NCBI GenBank assembly: GCA_910578495.1
Contig: CAJTRE010000021.1
Coordinates: 1 to 48,547, forward strand
Source of the DNA: an uncultured Dorea sp.
Lineage (GTDB): Bacteria > Bacillota > Clostridia > Lachnospirales > Lachnospiraceae
Direction of reading: 5' to 3'
DNA: 48,547 nucleotides
The position numbers were made by a program, and so were the translations under genes. Below are positions 41,389 to 48,547 of this stretch, piece after piece (position 1 is the stretch's first letter; every line of letters starts with the position of its first letter). The notes beneath the pieces are model-generated. The model saw only the letters and a list, made by a program, of their open reading frames with translations, searched no databases and was not told the DNA's origin.

Positions 41389-42666
41389 TTGAAAAAGAGA
41401 TTACTGAGTATTTTACTTGTCGCAGCTATGACGGCAACAATGCTGATTGGCTGTGGAAGTAAGGAGAAAAGCGGTGATGACGCTAAAAAAGACGAGGAGA
41501 AAGGCGGCGATTCCATCACACTTATGGCTCCGGACTGGGCAATTCCGACAGAGGATCAGCTTGCTGCATTTACTAAGGAGACTGGAATAGAAGTAGTAGT
41601 AAATGAGGTGGGCTGGGATGATATCCGCGAAAAACTTGCAACGGCGGCGTCCGGTGGACAGGCAGCAGCTGATGTTGTAGAAGTGGACTGGTCCTGGGTA
41701 GGTGAGTTCCATGCGGCAGACTGGTTAGAGACTTTGGATGTAACGGAAGAAGATAAGAAAGATATGCCGACCTTAGAGACATTTACCAAAGAGGGAAAGG
41801 TACTTGCCATTCCATATGCAAATGATTATCGTTTGTCTTATTACAATACAAAACAGTTCGAGAAAGCGGGTATTAAAGAAGAGCCTCAAACATGGGACGA
41901 TGTATTAGAGGCATGTAGAGCATTAAAATCCACAGGAACGGTTGAATATCCATTTGCAATTGCACTGAACGCAGAAGAGAAAACATCTACTTGTCTGATG
42001 TGGCTTGCATATGCCATGAACGGCGTTGTATGGAATGAAGACGGCACATTAAATAAAGAGTCTGTGACAGAAGCATTACAATATATGGAGACGCTTATTA
42101 AAGAAGAGCTTGTAGCTCCGGAGGATAAAACTTCTTCCGGTATGGATGCATACAAACGTATTACGGGAGGCAGTGCAAGCTTTTTGACAGGTCCGACTTC
42201 GTTTGTATCCAGAAGTACGAACGAAGAAGAGTGCGGCGTTATCGGTGAGATTACACCAATTCTTATGCCGGGAAAAGAAGGAAAATCAAAAGTGACAATG
42301 GCGCTCCCGGAAGGACTAGGTGTGACAAAATTCTCTGAGAACAAAGAGGCTGCCAAGAAATTCGTAGAGTGGTATACTTCTGCTGACATGCAGAAAGAGC
42401 TGAATGCTTCTAACAGTGCGATTCCTACAAGAAATTCTGTGCTGAAAGGTCTTGTGGACGACGGTTCGATTAAGAATGCCGGGGCAATGCTTGAGGAGGC
42501 AGAGCTTATTGTTTCTCCATTCCCGAACGGAATCCCGGCTTATTATGCTGAGATGAGCAATGCAATGTACAACGCAATCAACAAAATGGCGCTTGGTGAA
42601 CTGACGGCTGAGAAAGCATTTGCTGAAATGGATACAAAGATTAAAGAGTTAGTAGAACAGGAATAA
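41389..42666 (+). CDS. Sugar ABC transporter substrate-binding lipoprotein
   Basis: A 425-aa family 1 solute-binding protein: signal peptide with lipobox LIGC (C22), acidic linker, then the two-lobe binding fold (ITLMAPDWAIPTEDQLAAF, the ADVVEVDWSW strand, IPYANDYRLSYYNT, and the C-terminal hinge region with NSAIPTRNSV). It captures an unknown oligosaccharide outside the membrane. The start is TTG at 41389, 8 nt after GAGGAGG; a nearby ATG at 41381 is out of frame. Two permease genes follow, with no ATPase and no glycosidase alongside. Confidence 0.92.
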   Translation: MKKRLLSILLVAAMTATMLIGCGSKEKSGDDAKKDEEKGGDSITLMAPDWAIPTEDQLAAFTKETGIEVVVNEVGWDDIREKLATAASGGQAAADVVEVDWSWVGEFHAADWLETLDVTEEDKKDMPTLETFTKEGKVLAIPYANDYRLSYYNTKQFEKAGIKEEPQTWDDVLEACRALKSTGTVEYPFAIALNAEEKTSTCLMWLAYAMNGVVWNEDGTLNKESVTEALQYMETLIKEELVAPEDKTSSGMDAYKRITGGSASFLTGPTSFVSRSTNEEECGVIGEITPILMPGKEGKSKVTMALPEGLGVTKFSENKEAAKKFVEWYTSADMQKELNASNSAIPTRNSVLKGLVDDGSIKNAGAMLEEAELIVSPFPNGIPAYYAEMSNAMYNAINKMALGELTAEKAFAEMDTKIKELVEQE

Positions 42667-42670
42667 AGAA

Positions 42671-43537
42671 ATGAAACAAAAGATATTACCTTATCTTTTA
42701 CTTGCACCCATGATACTTGTCATGGGTGTATTAGTATTTTATCCGATTGCGGCGACATTTTCCTATAGTTTGAAGAAATGGAAACTGACGGCGCCAAATG
42801 ATATTCGGTTTATAGGGATGAATAATTATAAATCTATTTTAACTGCAAAGTCTACCTGGTACAGCCTGCAAAATACGCTGTTTTTGCTTCTACTGGTGGT
42901 AGTGGCAACGACGGTGCTGGGCGTACTGTTGTCCTTATTTTTAAATGTGTCGGTGAGAGGTTCGGGACTTTTGCTTGCCATTGCCGTTTTGCCATGGGCG
43001 CTTCCGCCTTATGTGAACGGAATCTTGTGGAGGTTCATTTTTCATCCAGGATACGGATTTCTGAACAAAGTACTGCTTAAATTTGGGCTTGTGGAGGCTC
43101 CGGTGGAGTGGCTAAGTTCCAGATGGACGCTTCTGCTGGTTGTCGCTGTTGTGGTTGTGTGGCGGAGTATTCCTTTTATGGCGCTTGTCTGTATGGCAGG
43201 CAGACAGTCCATTCCTCATGAGCTTTATGAGGCGGCAAGAATTGATGGGGGAAATGGCTTTGGGATTTTCCGGAGAATTACACTTCCGCTTATGCTTCCG
43301 TTTCTTGCCATAGGAATTACGTCTACGTCTGTGTCGGCAATCAATATCTTTGATGAGATCATCGCACTGTCTGGTTACGGCGATCTCGGGAAAAATATTC
43401 TGGTAGAGAGCTATCTTACAACGTTTACATTTTTAGATTTTGGGAAGGGAAGTGCGGTCACATATCTTGTGATGTTTTTGGCGGCGCTTTTGGGAGTTTT
43501 CTACCTCCGAAGTTTGAATAAGGAGGTGGAATATTGA
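42671..43537 (+). CDS. Sugar ABC transporter permease (MalF-type)
   Basis: A 288-aa inner-membrane permease with six helices. The EAA loop that contacts the ATPase is seen as ELYEAARIDGGNGFGIFRRITLPLMLP. Its start lies 4 nt after the binding protein stop, with a weak AGGA ribosome site, so translation is probably coupled. It forms the channel with the next gene product. Confidence 0.93.
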   Translation: MKQKILPYLLLAPMILVMGVLVFYPIAATFSYSLKKWKLTAPNDIRFIGMNNYKSILTAKSTWYSLQNTLFLLLLVVVATTVLGVLLSLFLNVSVRGSGLLLAIAVLPWALPPYVNGILWRFIFHPGYGFLNKVLLKFGLVEAPVEWLSSRWTLLLVVAVVVVWRSIPFMALVCMAGRQSIPHELYEAARIDGGNGFGIFRRITLPLMLPFLAIGITSTSVSAINIFDEIIALSGYGDLGKNILVESYLTTFTFLDFGKGSAVTYLVMFLAALLGVFYLRSLNKEVEY

Positions 43538-44373
43538 TGAAGATTGTAAGGAAGATAGGATATTTCATAGCGCTTACCGTATTTTTGCTGCTGGTGTTGG
43601 GACCGTTTCTCTGGGCGTTTGTTTTATCTGTTACACCGGAACATGCCATGTTTGCGCAGACTTTGGAAATTCTTCCAGAAACGGTAACGTTTGAAAATTA
43701 TGCGGAAATTTTTACCGGAGGGAGAAAGGGGACGCTTGTTATTACTGGAATTCTAAATTCGCTGAAAGCGGTAGGAACAACGCTTCTGGTAGGAATCCCC
43801 ATCTGTCTTTTGAGCGCGTATGCTCTTGGAAGGATGGAATTTAAGGGACGTAAGCTTTTAAAAGACTTGCTTCTTATTACGATGGTGATTCCTGTTATGG
43901 CGACGATTATTCCACTGTTTCGTCTGTTTGTAGAGCGGGAACTGTTAGACCATGTATTCTGGTTGAGCATGGTATATGTAAGTTCGTATCTGCCGCTGAT
44001 CACTTGGCTGATGATGAATTATTTTGCTGCGATTCCCAGAGAATTAGAAGAAGCGGCACAAATTGACGGCTGCGGAAAGGTGACGACATTTTTAAAAATT
44101 TTTCTGCCGGTGTCTCGTCCGATTATCCTGTCGGCGGCGCTTATTATGTTTCTGAATACGTGGAATCAGTTTCAGATTCCTCTGATTCTGGCGTCCTCAT
44201 TGGAAACTAAACCGGTGGCGATTGTAGTGTCTGAATTTATGACGAAGGATTCGATCCAATATGGATTGACGGCAGCGTCAGGAATCGTGGCGGTAATTCC
44301 TCCGGCAGTTACGGCGCTTATATTTCGGAAGTTTTTAATATCCGGCATGATGAAAGGTTCGGTAAAAGGATAG
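43537..44373 (+). CDS. Sugar ABC transporter permease (MalG-type)
   Basis: A 278-aa partner permease with six helices and an EAA loop, RELEEAAQIDGCGKVTTFLKIFLPVSRP. The ATG at 43537 overlaps the previous stop by one base (TGATG), preceded by AAGGAGGTGG. No ATPase gene follows; the importer likely borrows a shared MsmK/UgpC-type ATPase encoded elsewhere. Confidence 0.93.
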   Translation: MKIVRKIGYFIALTVFLLLVLGPFLWAFVLSVTPEHAMFAQTLEILPETVTFENYAEIFTGGRKGTLVITGILNSLKAVGTTLLVGIPICLLSAYALGRMEFKGRKLLKDLLLITMVIPVMATIIPLFRLFVERELLDHVFWLSMVYVSSYLPLITWLMMNYFAAIPRELEEAAQIDGCGKVTTFLKIFLPVSRPIILSAALIMFLNTWNQFQIPLILASSLETKPVAIVVSEFMTKDSIQYGLTAASGIVAVIPPAVTALIFRKFLISGMMKGSVKG

Positions 44374-44375
44374 TT

Positions 44376-44460
44376 GTAACAGTTCAGCCATAGTCAGTAA
44401 AATAAACGAATCATGCTCGCATGAATGAGTGTATTTTACTGACTATGGCTGAACTGTTAC
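44376..44460. repeat. Palindromic repeat, GTTCAGCC family, copy 3 (near-perfect)
   Basis: An 85-bp almost perfect hairpin: the left arm from GTAACAGTTCAGCCATAGTC and the right arm ending GACTATGGCTGAACTGTTAC match over about 41 bp, with a tiny TC loop in ATGCtcGCAT. There is no T-run, so it is a dispersed repeat rather than a plain terminator. It lies directly after the permease gene and 29 bp before an SOS-type promoter. Confidence 0.8.
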
Positions 44461-44488
44461 GGATAGTTACATAATTCTCATATAGAGG

Positions 44489-44541
44489 TTGACAAACAGA
44501 ACGTAGGTTCGTATAATGAAATAAGAACCTACGTTCTGTTT
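44489..44541 (+). promoter_or_regulatory. SOS-type promoter with two LexA-like boxes
   Basis: Consensus promoter TTGACA (44489-44494), 17 bp, TATAAT (44512-44517). GAACGTAGGTTC (44499-44510) fills the spacer and GAACCTACGTTC (44525-44536) covers the start of transcription. Both fit the Gram-positive LexA core GAAC-N4-GTTC. The two are also exact reverse complements within a 17-bp inverted repeat (44494-44510 and 44525-44541). LexA bound there would shut the promoter, and DNA damage would release it. Confidence 0.85.
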
Positions 44542-44551
44542 GGAGGCACAT

Positions 44552-45880
44552 ATGAGAATTAATGAATCAATGACTATGTATGAAAAACTGAATATTTTGA
44601 CAGATGCAGCCAAGTATGACGTTGCCTGTACTTCCAGCGGAACGTCCAGAAGTAACGATGGTACAGGGATGGGAAATTGTCAGCAGTCGGGAATCTGCCA
44701 CAGCTTTTCAGCGGACGGCAGGTGTATCTCCCTGCTTAAAATCCTCTTTACCAATGAGTGTATCTATGACTGCAAATACTGTGTGAACCGCAGAAGCAAT
44801 GATGTAGCGCGGGCTTCTTTTACGCCGGATGAAATTTGTACGTTGACGATGGAATTTTACCGGCGTAATTATATTGAGGGATTATTTTTAAGTTCCGGTA
44901 TTTTGAAAAGTCCGGATTACACGATGGAGCTGATCTATGCGGCGTTATATAAGCTGCGGAGGGAATGTGGGTTTCAAGGTTATATTCATGTGAAAGCCAT
45001 ACCGGGAGCAAACTGTGAACTGGTACGTCAGGTTGGGTTTCTGGCGGACAGAATGAGTGTGAATCTGGAACTTCCGACGGCGGAGAGTTTGAAGCTGTTG
45101 GCCCCGAATAAGACGAGGAAGAATATACTGACACCTATGCGTCTGGTACAGAATCGAATGGAGGAGAATAAGCAGGAGCTTATGGTGTACCGCAATGCCC
45201 CTCGGTTTGTTCCGGCAGGGCAGAGTACACAGATGATTATAGGGGCAACCCCGGAAACGGATTATCAGATTATGCAGGTGACGGAATCGCTGTATCAGAA
45301 GTTTGAGTTAAAGAGGGTGTTTTTCTCGGCGTTTGTTCATGTAAATGAGGACGCCATGCTGCCTGCAAGGACGGATGAAGGTCCGCCTCTTCTTCGTGAA
45401 CACAGGCTGTATCAGGCGGATTGGCTGTTGCGGTACTATCATTTCCGGGCGGATGAATTATTGTCTGAGAAAGAGCCTAATTTTAATGTGTTGTTTGATC
45501 CGAAGTGTAATTGGGCGCTGAAACATCTGGAACATTTCCCGGTGGAGATTAATCGTGCGGATTATAAGACGCTTCTTCGGGTGCCGGGAATAGGATATAA
45601 GTCTGCTGCAAGGATTGTAAAGGCAAGGAGGCTTGGCACATTGGATTTTCCGGATATAAAGAAGATGGGCGTGGTGTTGAAGCGGGCGCTTTACTTTATA
45701 ACCTGTCAGGGGAAGATGATGTACCCAGTCAGGATTGAGGAAGACTATATCACGAGGAATCTGTTAAGTTCAGGTGAGAAGCTTCCGAAAGAAGTGGTAA
45801 ACATGGGGTATCAGCAGCTCTCTCTTTTTGATGTGACAATGGGACAGAAACGATGGAATGCTGTATCAGACGGGGCATGA
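44552..45880 (+). CDS. Putative DNA modification/repair radical SAM protein (TIGR03916 type)
   Basis: A protein of about 442 aa. The radical SAM cysteine motif CIYDCKYC (CX3CX2C) lies near residue 70, after a Cys-containing SADGRCISLLKILFTNEC stretch. The C-terminus carries a helix-hairpin-helix DNA-binding motif, LLRVPGIGYKSAARIVKARR, and LGTLDFPDIKKMGV. This domain plan marks the family always found beside a TIGR03915-type protein, and proposed to act in DNA repair; the chemistry is unknown. TTG at 44540 would fall inside the operator, so ATG at 44552 after GGAGG is the start. The SOS promoter supports a repair role. Confidence 0.9.
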   Translation: MRINESMTMYEKLNILTDAAKYDVACTSSGTSRSNDGTGMGNCQQSGICHSFSADGRCISLLKILFTNECIYDCKYCVNRRSNDVARASFTPDEICTLTMEFYRRNYIEGLFLSSGILKSPDYTMELIYAALYKLRRECGFQGYIHVKAIPGANCELVRQVGFLADRMSVNLELPTAESLKLLAPNKTRKNILTPMRLVQNRMEENKQELMVYRNAPRFVPAGQSTQMIIGATPETDYQIMQVTESLYQKFELKRVFFSAFVHVNEDAMLPARTDEGPPLLREHRLYQADWLLRYYHFRADELLSEKEPNFNVLFDPKCNWALKHLEHFPVEINRADYKTLLRVPGIGYKSAARIVKARRLGTLDFPDIKKMGVVLKRALYFITCQGKMMYPVRIEEDYITRNLLSSGEKLPKEVVNMGYQQLSLFDVTMGQKRWNAVSDGA

Positions 45881-45918
45881 TAAGATGGGGTGTGATAAGA
45901 CCGGGAGGTGGAGATATT

Positions 45919-46692
45919 ATGAAGACGGTGTATGTGTGCAGTGATACGGTAACGGGGATTTTTTCCGGAATCTATGATGCATGGAAGGCACAGAAAGGGG
46001 AGGAAGAATGTACCATTGCTTTTCGCGGGATGATAGAAGCGGAGCTTTTCTGTGATTATGTGGAAGTAGAAGAGACACAGCATAAAGCTCAGGCGGTAGA
46101 GACGCTGATTCAAAGGCATCTGGGAAAACAGGCGTATTGGGACATCTATCACGCTGTTTTGGCAGATGATCTAAAGAAAGGGGAGGCCGTTCTTGGAACG
46201 ATGCTGGCGGCAAAAGCCATTCCGGACAGTAAGAAGATTATGGATCATTTAAGCTGTCCGAAAGTTGGGAAAGTGTTTGAACTCAGCCGGAAAGTAGGTG
46301 GAGAGGCACACCTTTTTAAAGGCTTTGTAAGGTTTCGGGAGCTTACAAACGATGTGTTGTATGCGGAGATCGAACCAAGGTCGCAGGTACTTACTTGCAT
46401 TGCCCCCCATTTTGCAAATCGTCTGCCGTTAGAAAACTGGATGATATATGATAAGTCCCATCACATGTTTGTGGTGCATGAGGCAGGGAAACGCTGGGTT
46501 TTGGTCTCGGATGAATATGCGGATATTAGTGGGAAACTTGAGGTGACAGAGAAGGAAAAAGAGTATGAGAGATTGTGGAGGGGATTTGTAAAAAGCATTT
46601 CGATTGAGTCCCGGGAGAATCCAAGATGTCAGAGGAGTCATCTGCCGCTACAGTATCGGCCGAATATGACAGAATTTATTTTAGATGATTAG
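45919..46692 (+). CDS. TIGR03915 family putative DNA repair protein (DUF4130)
   Basis: A 257-aa protein. The N-terminus YVCSDTVTGIFSGIYDAW and the middle VGKVFELSRKVGGEAHLFKGFVRFRE are features of this family, which in part resembles uracil-DNA glycosylase-type proteins and is paired with a radical SAM partner. The C-terminus has LPLQYRPNMTEF. ATG at 45919 is chosen, 7 nt after GGGAGGTGG; the earlier frame from 45853 overlaps the radical SAM end. It should be transcribed from the same SOS-type promoter. Catalytic residues are not established for the family. Confidence 0.88.
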   Translation: MKTVYVCSDTVTGIFSGIYDAWKAQKGEEECTIAFRGMIEAELFCDYVEVEETQHKAQAVETLIQRHLGKQAYWDIYHAVLADDLKKGEAVLGTMLAAKAIPDSKKIMDHLSCPKVGKVFELSRKVGGEAHLFKGFVRFRELTNDVLYAEIEPRSQVLTCIAPHFANRLPLENWMIYDKSHHMFVVHEAGKRWVLVSDEYADISGKLEVTEKEKEYERLWRGFVKSISIESRENPRCQRSHLPLQYRPNMTEFILDD

Positions 46693-46833
46693 AGGTGCTG
46701 TTGAAAAAAATAATAGCCAATACGCTGATAATTTGCTCTGGGAAGAAGGCCGCGATTGGAGCTAACAGAGGATGAGAAAATTATGTCCTTAAGGAAATGA
46801 AAGCCGAGGATTTAAGGTGGAGGAGGTAAATTT

Positions 46834-47592
46834 ATGGAAAAGCTGCCATGTAGTATTTTTAATGATGTAATCGGGCCCGTAATGCGAGGGCAATCTAGTT
46901 CGCATGTGGCGGGAGCTGCCAGGATTGCAGATCTGGTGCGTCAGTCCATGAAGGATAAGATTGTAAGGGCTATTGTGGATTTTGATGTAAAGGGGGCGTT
47001 GGCCTCCTCCCACACAGGACATGGTACGGATATGGGATTTGCATGTGGGTTGATGGGCCTGCCGCTTTCTGACCCGGCGGTGGACCAGTACGAACGGCTG
47101 GCGAAAGAAAGAGGTATTGACATTGCATATCGGATTCTTGACTATGGTGCCGTACATCCGGGAAATTATCGCATAAAGATTACAGATGAATCCGGTTTTT
47201 CCCGTCATTGGGAAGCGATTGCTGTTGGTGGCGGCATGATAGAAATGCAGAAGCTGGAAGAATTCGATGTTACGATTTGTGGAGACTTCTATGAGCTTCT
47301 GGTCATCTGTGAAAATGATAGAAAAGAGTATGGAAAGCAGATCAAAGAAAGAACAGGAGAATGTGATTTTACACTGGAGAGTGCAGGAAATGGACGAATT
47401 CTGCTTAATCTGAAATATGCACATCCAGTAGGCAAAGAAATACTTGAGCAGTTAAAGAATATAGAAGGAATACAGGACATTATGTATTTGGAGCCGGTGC
47501 TTCCTACACATTCTGCCGCCGGGTGTAAAGTGCCATATTCCACATCTGCCGGGCTTCTTGAGTATGCCGGGGAGCATCCGATGGAGGCATGA
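46834..47592 (+). CDS. sdaAB: L-serine dehydratase, beta part (iron-sulfur type)
   Basis: A 252-aa beta subunit of the [4Fe-4S] L-serine ammonia-lyase, which turns serine into pyruvate and ammonia. Family marks are FNDVIGPVMRGQSSSHVAGAAR (the SSSH loop), GALASSHTGHGTDMG and DYGAVHPGN, then an ACT-like domain (about 160-235). The tail, SAAGCKVPYSTSAGLLEYAGEHPMEA, resembles the linker of fused one-chain enzymes rather than a beta-subunit end. The reading frame continues past the TGA at 47590 directly into the alpha part. The ATG has a strong GGAGGAGG site. Confidence 0.92.
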   Translation: MEKLPCSIFNDVIGPVMRGQSSSHVAGAARIADLVRQSMKDKIVRAIVDFDVKGALASSHTGHGTDMGFACGLMGLPLSDPAVDQYERLAKERGIDIAYRILDYGAVHPGNYRIKITDESGFSRHWEAIAVGGGMIEMQKLEEFDVTICGDFYELLVICENDRKEYGKQIKERTGECDFTLESAGNGRILLNLKYAHPVGKEILEQLKNIEGIQDIMYLEPVLPTHSAAGCKVPYSTSAGLLEYAGEHPMEA

Positions 47593-47637
47593 GAATACGG
47601 GGCATATTATGAGAGCTGTCGGGGAGGATTGTCAATG
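47590..47637 (+). other. In-frame TGA and internal ribosome site between serine dehydratase halves
   Basis: Beta frame and alpha frame are the same (46834 and 47635 differ by 801 nt). A single TGA (47590-47592) separates them, followed by 14 open codons up to ATG 47635. GGGGAGG (47621-47627) gives a good ribosome site 7 nt before that ATG. Either a natural split by one stop codon, or a nonsense change in a fused gene. Confidence 0.8.
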
Positions 47638-48408
47638 GAAGAAGTCTTCTGTCAGATGGAACAGATTCTGTCGGTAATGGAATCGGCGGTGGACGGCGGA
47701 CTTGCAGGAACGCAGTACAAAGACCGGATTTTGGGACAACAGTCAGACAAATTTATACAGGCGGAAAAAGAAAGAAGACTTGTTCCATGCGATCCTCTGA
47801 ATACTGTGATTAAATGTATTACGGCAGTCATGGAGACGAAGAGTTCGATGGGATTGATCGTAGCAGCGCCCACTTGCGGCTCTTGTGGGTGTATTCCCGG
47901 AACCGTAATAGGACTTGGAAGAGCCATGGGACTGTCCAGGGAAGAGATGGTAAAAGGCATATTTGTTGCGGGGCTGGTGGGAGTATTCTTTGCCGAAGAA
48001 GCGACATTTTCCGCGGAAGTCGGAGGATGTCAGGTAGAGTGCGGCGCCGCCTCCGGTATGGCGGCAGGGGCTGTTGTACAGATGATGGGAGGAAACATTA
48101 CGCAGTGCATGGACGCGGCATCCGTAGCCCTTCAGAATATTACAGGACTTGCATGCGATCCGGTGGGGAATCGTGTAGAGGTACCTTGCCTTGGAAAGAA
48201 TGTGATGGGCGGCAGTAATGCTGTTTCCAGTGCAAATATGATACTTGCAGGTTACGACAGGGTGATTCCACTGGATGAGACGATTCAGGCAATCTATGAG
48301 ATTGGTCTGTCTCTGCCTTTGGAACTGCGTTGTACATTTGGAGGTCTTGGGAAGACAAAGACGGCATTAGAGATTTTGAAGAAAACGGAGAAACATTTTG
48401 AGGACTAG
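47635..48408 (+). CDS. sdaAA: L-serine dehydratase, alpha part (iron-sulfur type)
   Basis: A 257-aa alpha subunit carrying the cluster and catalytic site: APTCGSCGCIPGTVIG, EEATFSAEVGGCQVECGAASGMAAGA, ALQNITGLACDPVGNRVEVPCLGKN, and TFGGLGKTKTALE are all conserved family stretches. It begins at a point matching about residue 38 of standard alpha subunits (VFCQMEQILSVMESAV against IFQQMDHNLSVMEAAV in B. subtilis, recalled). The missing helix is encoded partly in the beta tail and partly in the codons after the TGA. TTG at 47629 is an alternative start. Confidence 0.92.
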   Translation: MEEVFCQMEQILSVMESAVDGGLAGTQYKDRILGQQSDKFIQAEKERRLVPCDPLNTVIKCITAVMETKSSMGLIVAAPTCGSCGCIPGTVIGLGRAMGLSREEMVKGIFVAGLVGVFFAEEATFSAEVGGCQVECGAASGMAAGAVVQMMGGNITQCMDAASVALQNITGLACDPVGNRVEVPCLGKNVMGGSNAVSSANMILAGYDRVIPLDETIQAIYEIGLSLPLELRCTFGGLGKTKTALEILKKTEKHFED

Positions 48409-48493
48409 AGCATATTTGAAAAGAGGAGAACAGATATGGGATTTTTCTGATATAGTATTAGTGCGGCAATGAAACAGAAAAACTGTATGAAAT

Positions 48494-48547
48494 GATGTTG
48501 GGGTCAAAAGCCCGGGGCTAAGATGTCTGCGGATTGTTCTGTGCTAT
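48494..48547 (+). mobile_element. MITE-like element, copy 2 (cut by window end)
   Basis: From GATGTTGGGGTCAAAAGCCC to the window end, this matches 10822-10874 closely, with differences only in a short CCCC/CCGGGG region and one base near AAGATG(T/C)CTG. The rest of the element lies outside the window. It follows the serine dehydratase gene by about 85 bp; that gap holds nothing else I can support. Confidence 0.75.

Noticed and set aside
46693..46833. A possible small gene or promoter before the serine dehydratase gene
   Set aside because: No open frame with a ribosome site and no -35/-10 pair stood out in these 141 bases.
47590..47592. Selenocysteine at the in-frame TGA of the serine dehydratase
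   Set aside because: No convincing bacterial SECIS hairpin is seen just downstream, and serine dehydratases are not known selenoproteins; a split or nonsense change is simpler.

Overview
This window looks like chromosome from a Gram-positive, low-to-moderate GC anaerobe of the Clostridia, most likely family Lachnospiraceae (Dorea, Mediterraneibacter or Blautia-like). The reasons are: hrcA-grpE-dnaK-dnaJ order with a CIRCE operator; PcsB-like NlpC/P60 hydrolases; a CBS-domain family II pyrophosphatase; a double-cubane-cluster reductase; strong GGAGG ribosome sites with TTG and GTG starts; and several families of palindromic intergenic repeats. The genus is an inference. Only protein-coding genes and short sites are seen: no rRNA, tRNA, CRISPR array or prophage.

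Layout. 1-9.9 kb: GNAT acetyltransferase behind a MerR-type promoter, tRNA-dihydrouridine synthase, prolyl-tRNA deacylase-like protein, CPBP membrane protease, two paralogous coiled-coil NlpC/P60 hydrolases, then methyltransferase, Hsp33 and NAD synthetase. 9.9-18 kb: S1-domain protein (minus), a MITE-like element, CBS-pyrophosphatase, flavin reductase, MATE pump (minus), polysaccharide deacetylase, TcdA, RarA and a small unknown protein. 18-23.5 kb: CIRCE-controlled heat-shock operon. 23.5-33.7 kb: two membrane-stress modules back to back. The first is a linearmycin-type ABC exporter diverging from a LiaS/LnrJ-like kinase and NarL-type regulator. The second is a BceRSAB-like set with an OmpR regulator, a kinase with no membrane segment, an ABC ATPase and an FtsX-type permease. 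33.7-36.4 kb: iron alcohol dehydrogenase, RidA, Mrp/NBP35 ATPase. 36.6-41.3 kb: a triple-rhodanese lipoprotein, a small membrane-anchored protein, an MFS transporter, then a double-cubane-cluster reductase; this is the best candidate here for an undescribed system. 41.4-44.4 kb: sugar ABC importer without its own ATPase. 44.5-46.7 kb: radical-SAM plus TIGR03915-type DNA repair pair behind a promoter with two LexA-like boxes. 46.8-48.4 kb: iron-sulfur L-serine dehydratase whose two subunit genes are in one reading frame separated by a single TGA. The window ends inside a second copy of the MITE-like element.

Non-coding structure is unusually rich. One family of palindromes has GTAAC-(A/T)(G/A)TTCAGCC ends (about 4.63, 18.09 and 44.38 kb, with a half copy at 6.2 kb). 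Another has a CTTrGCGAGGTATT core (22.1 and 35.46 kb). A roughly 190-bp MITE-like element has a 7-bp flanking duplication (10.82 kb, and 48.49 kb to the window end). Family names come from motif recognition in the translated sequence; no database search was run.
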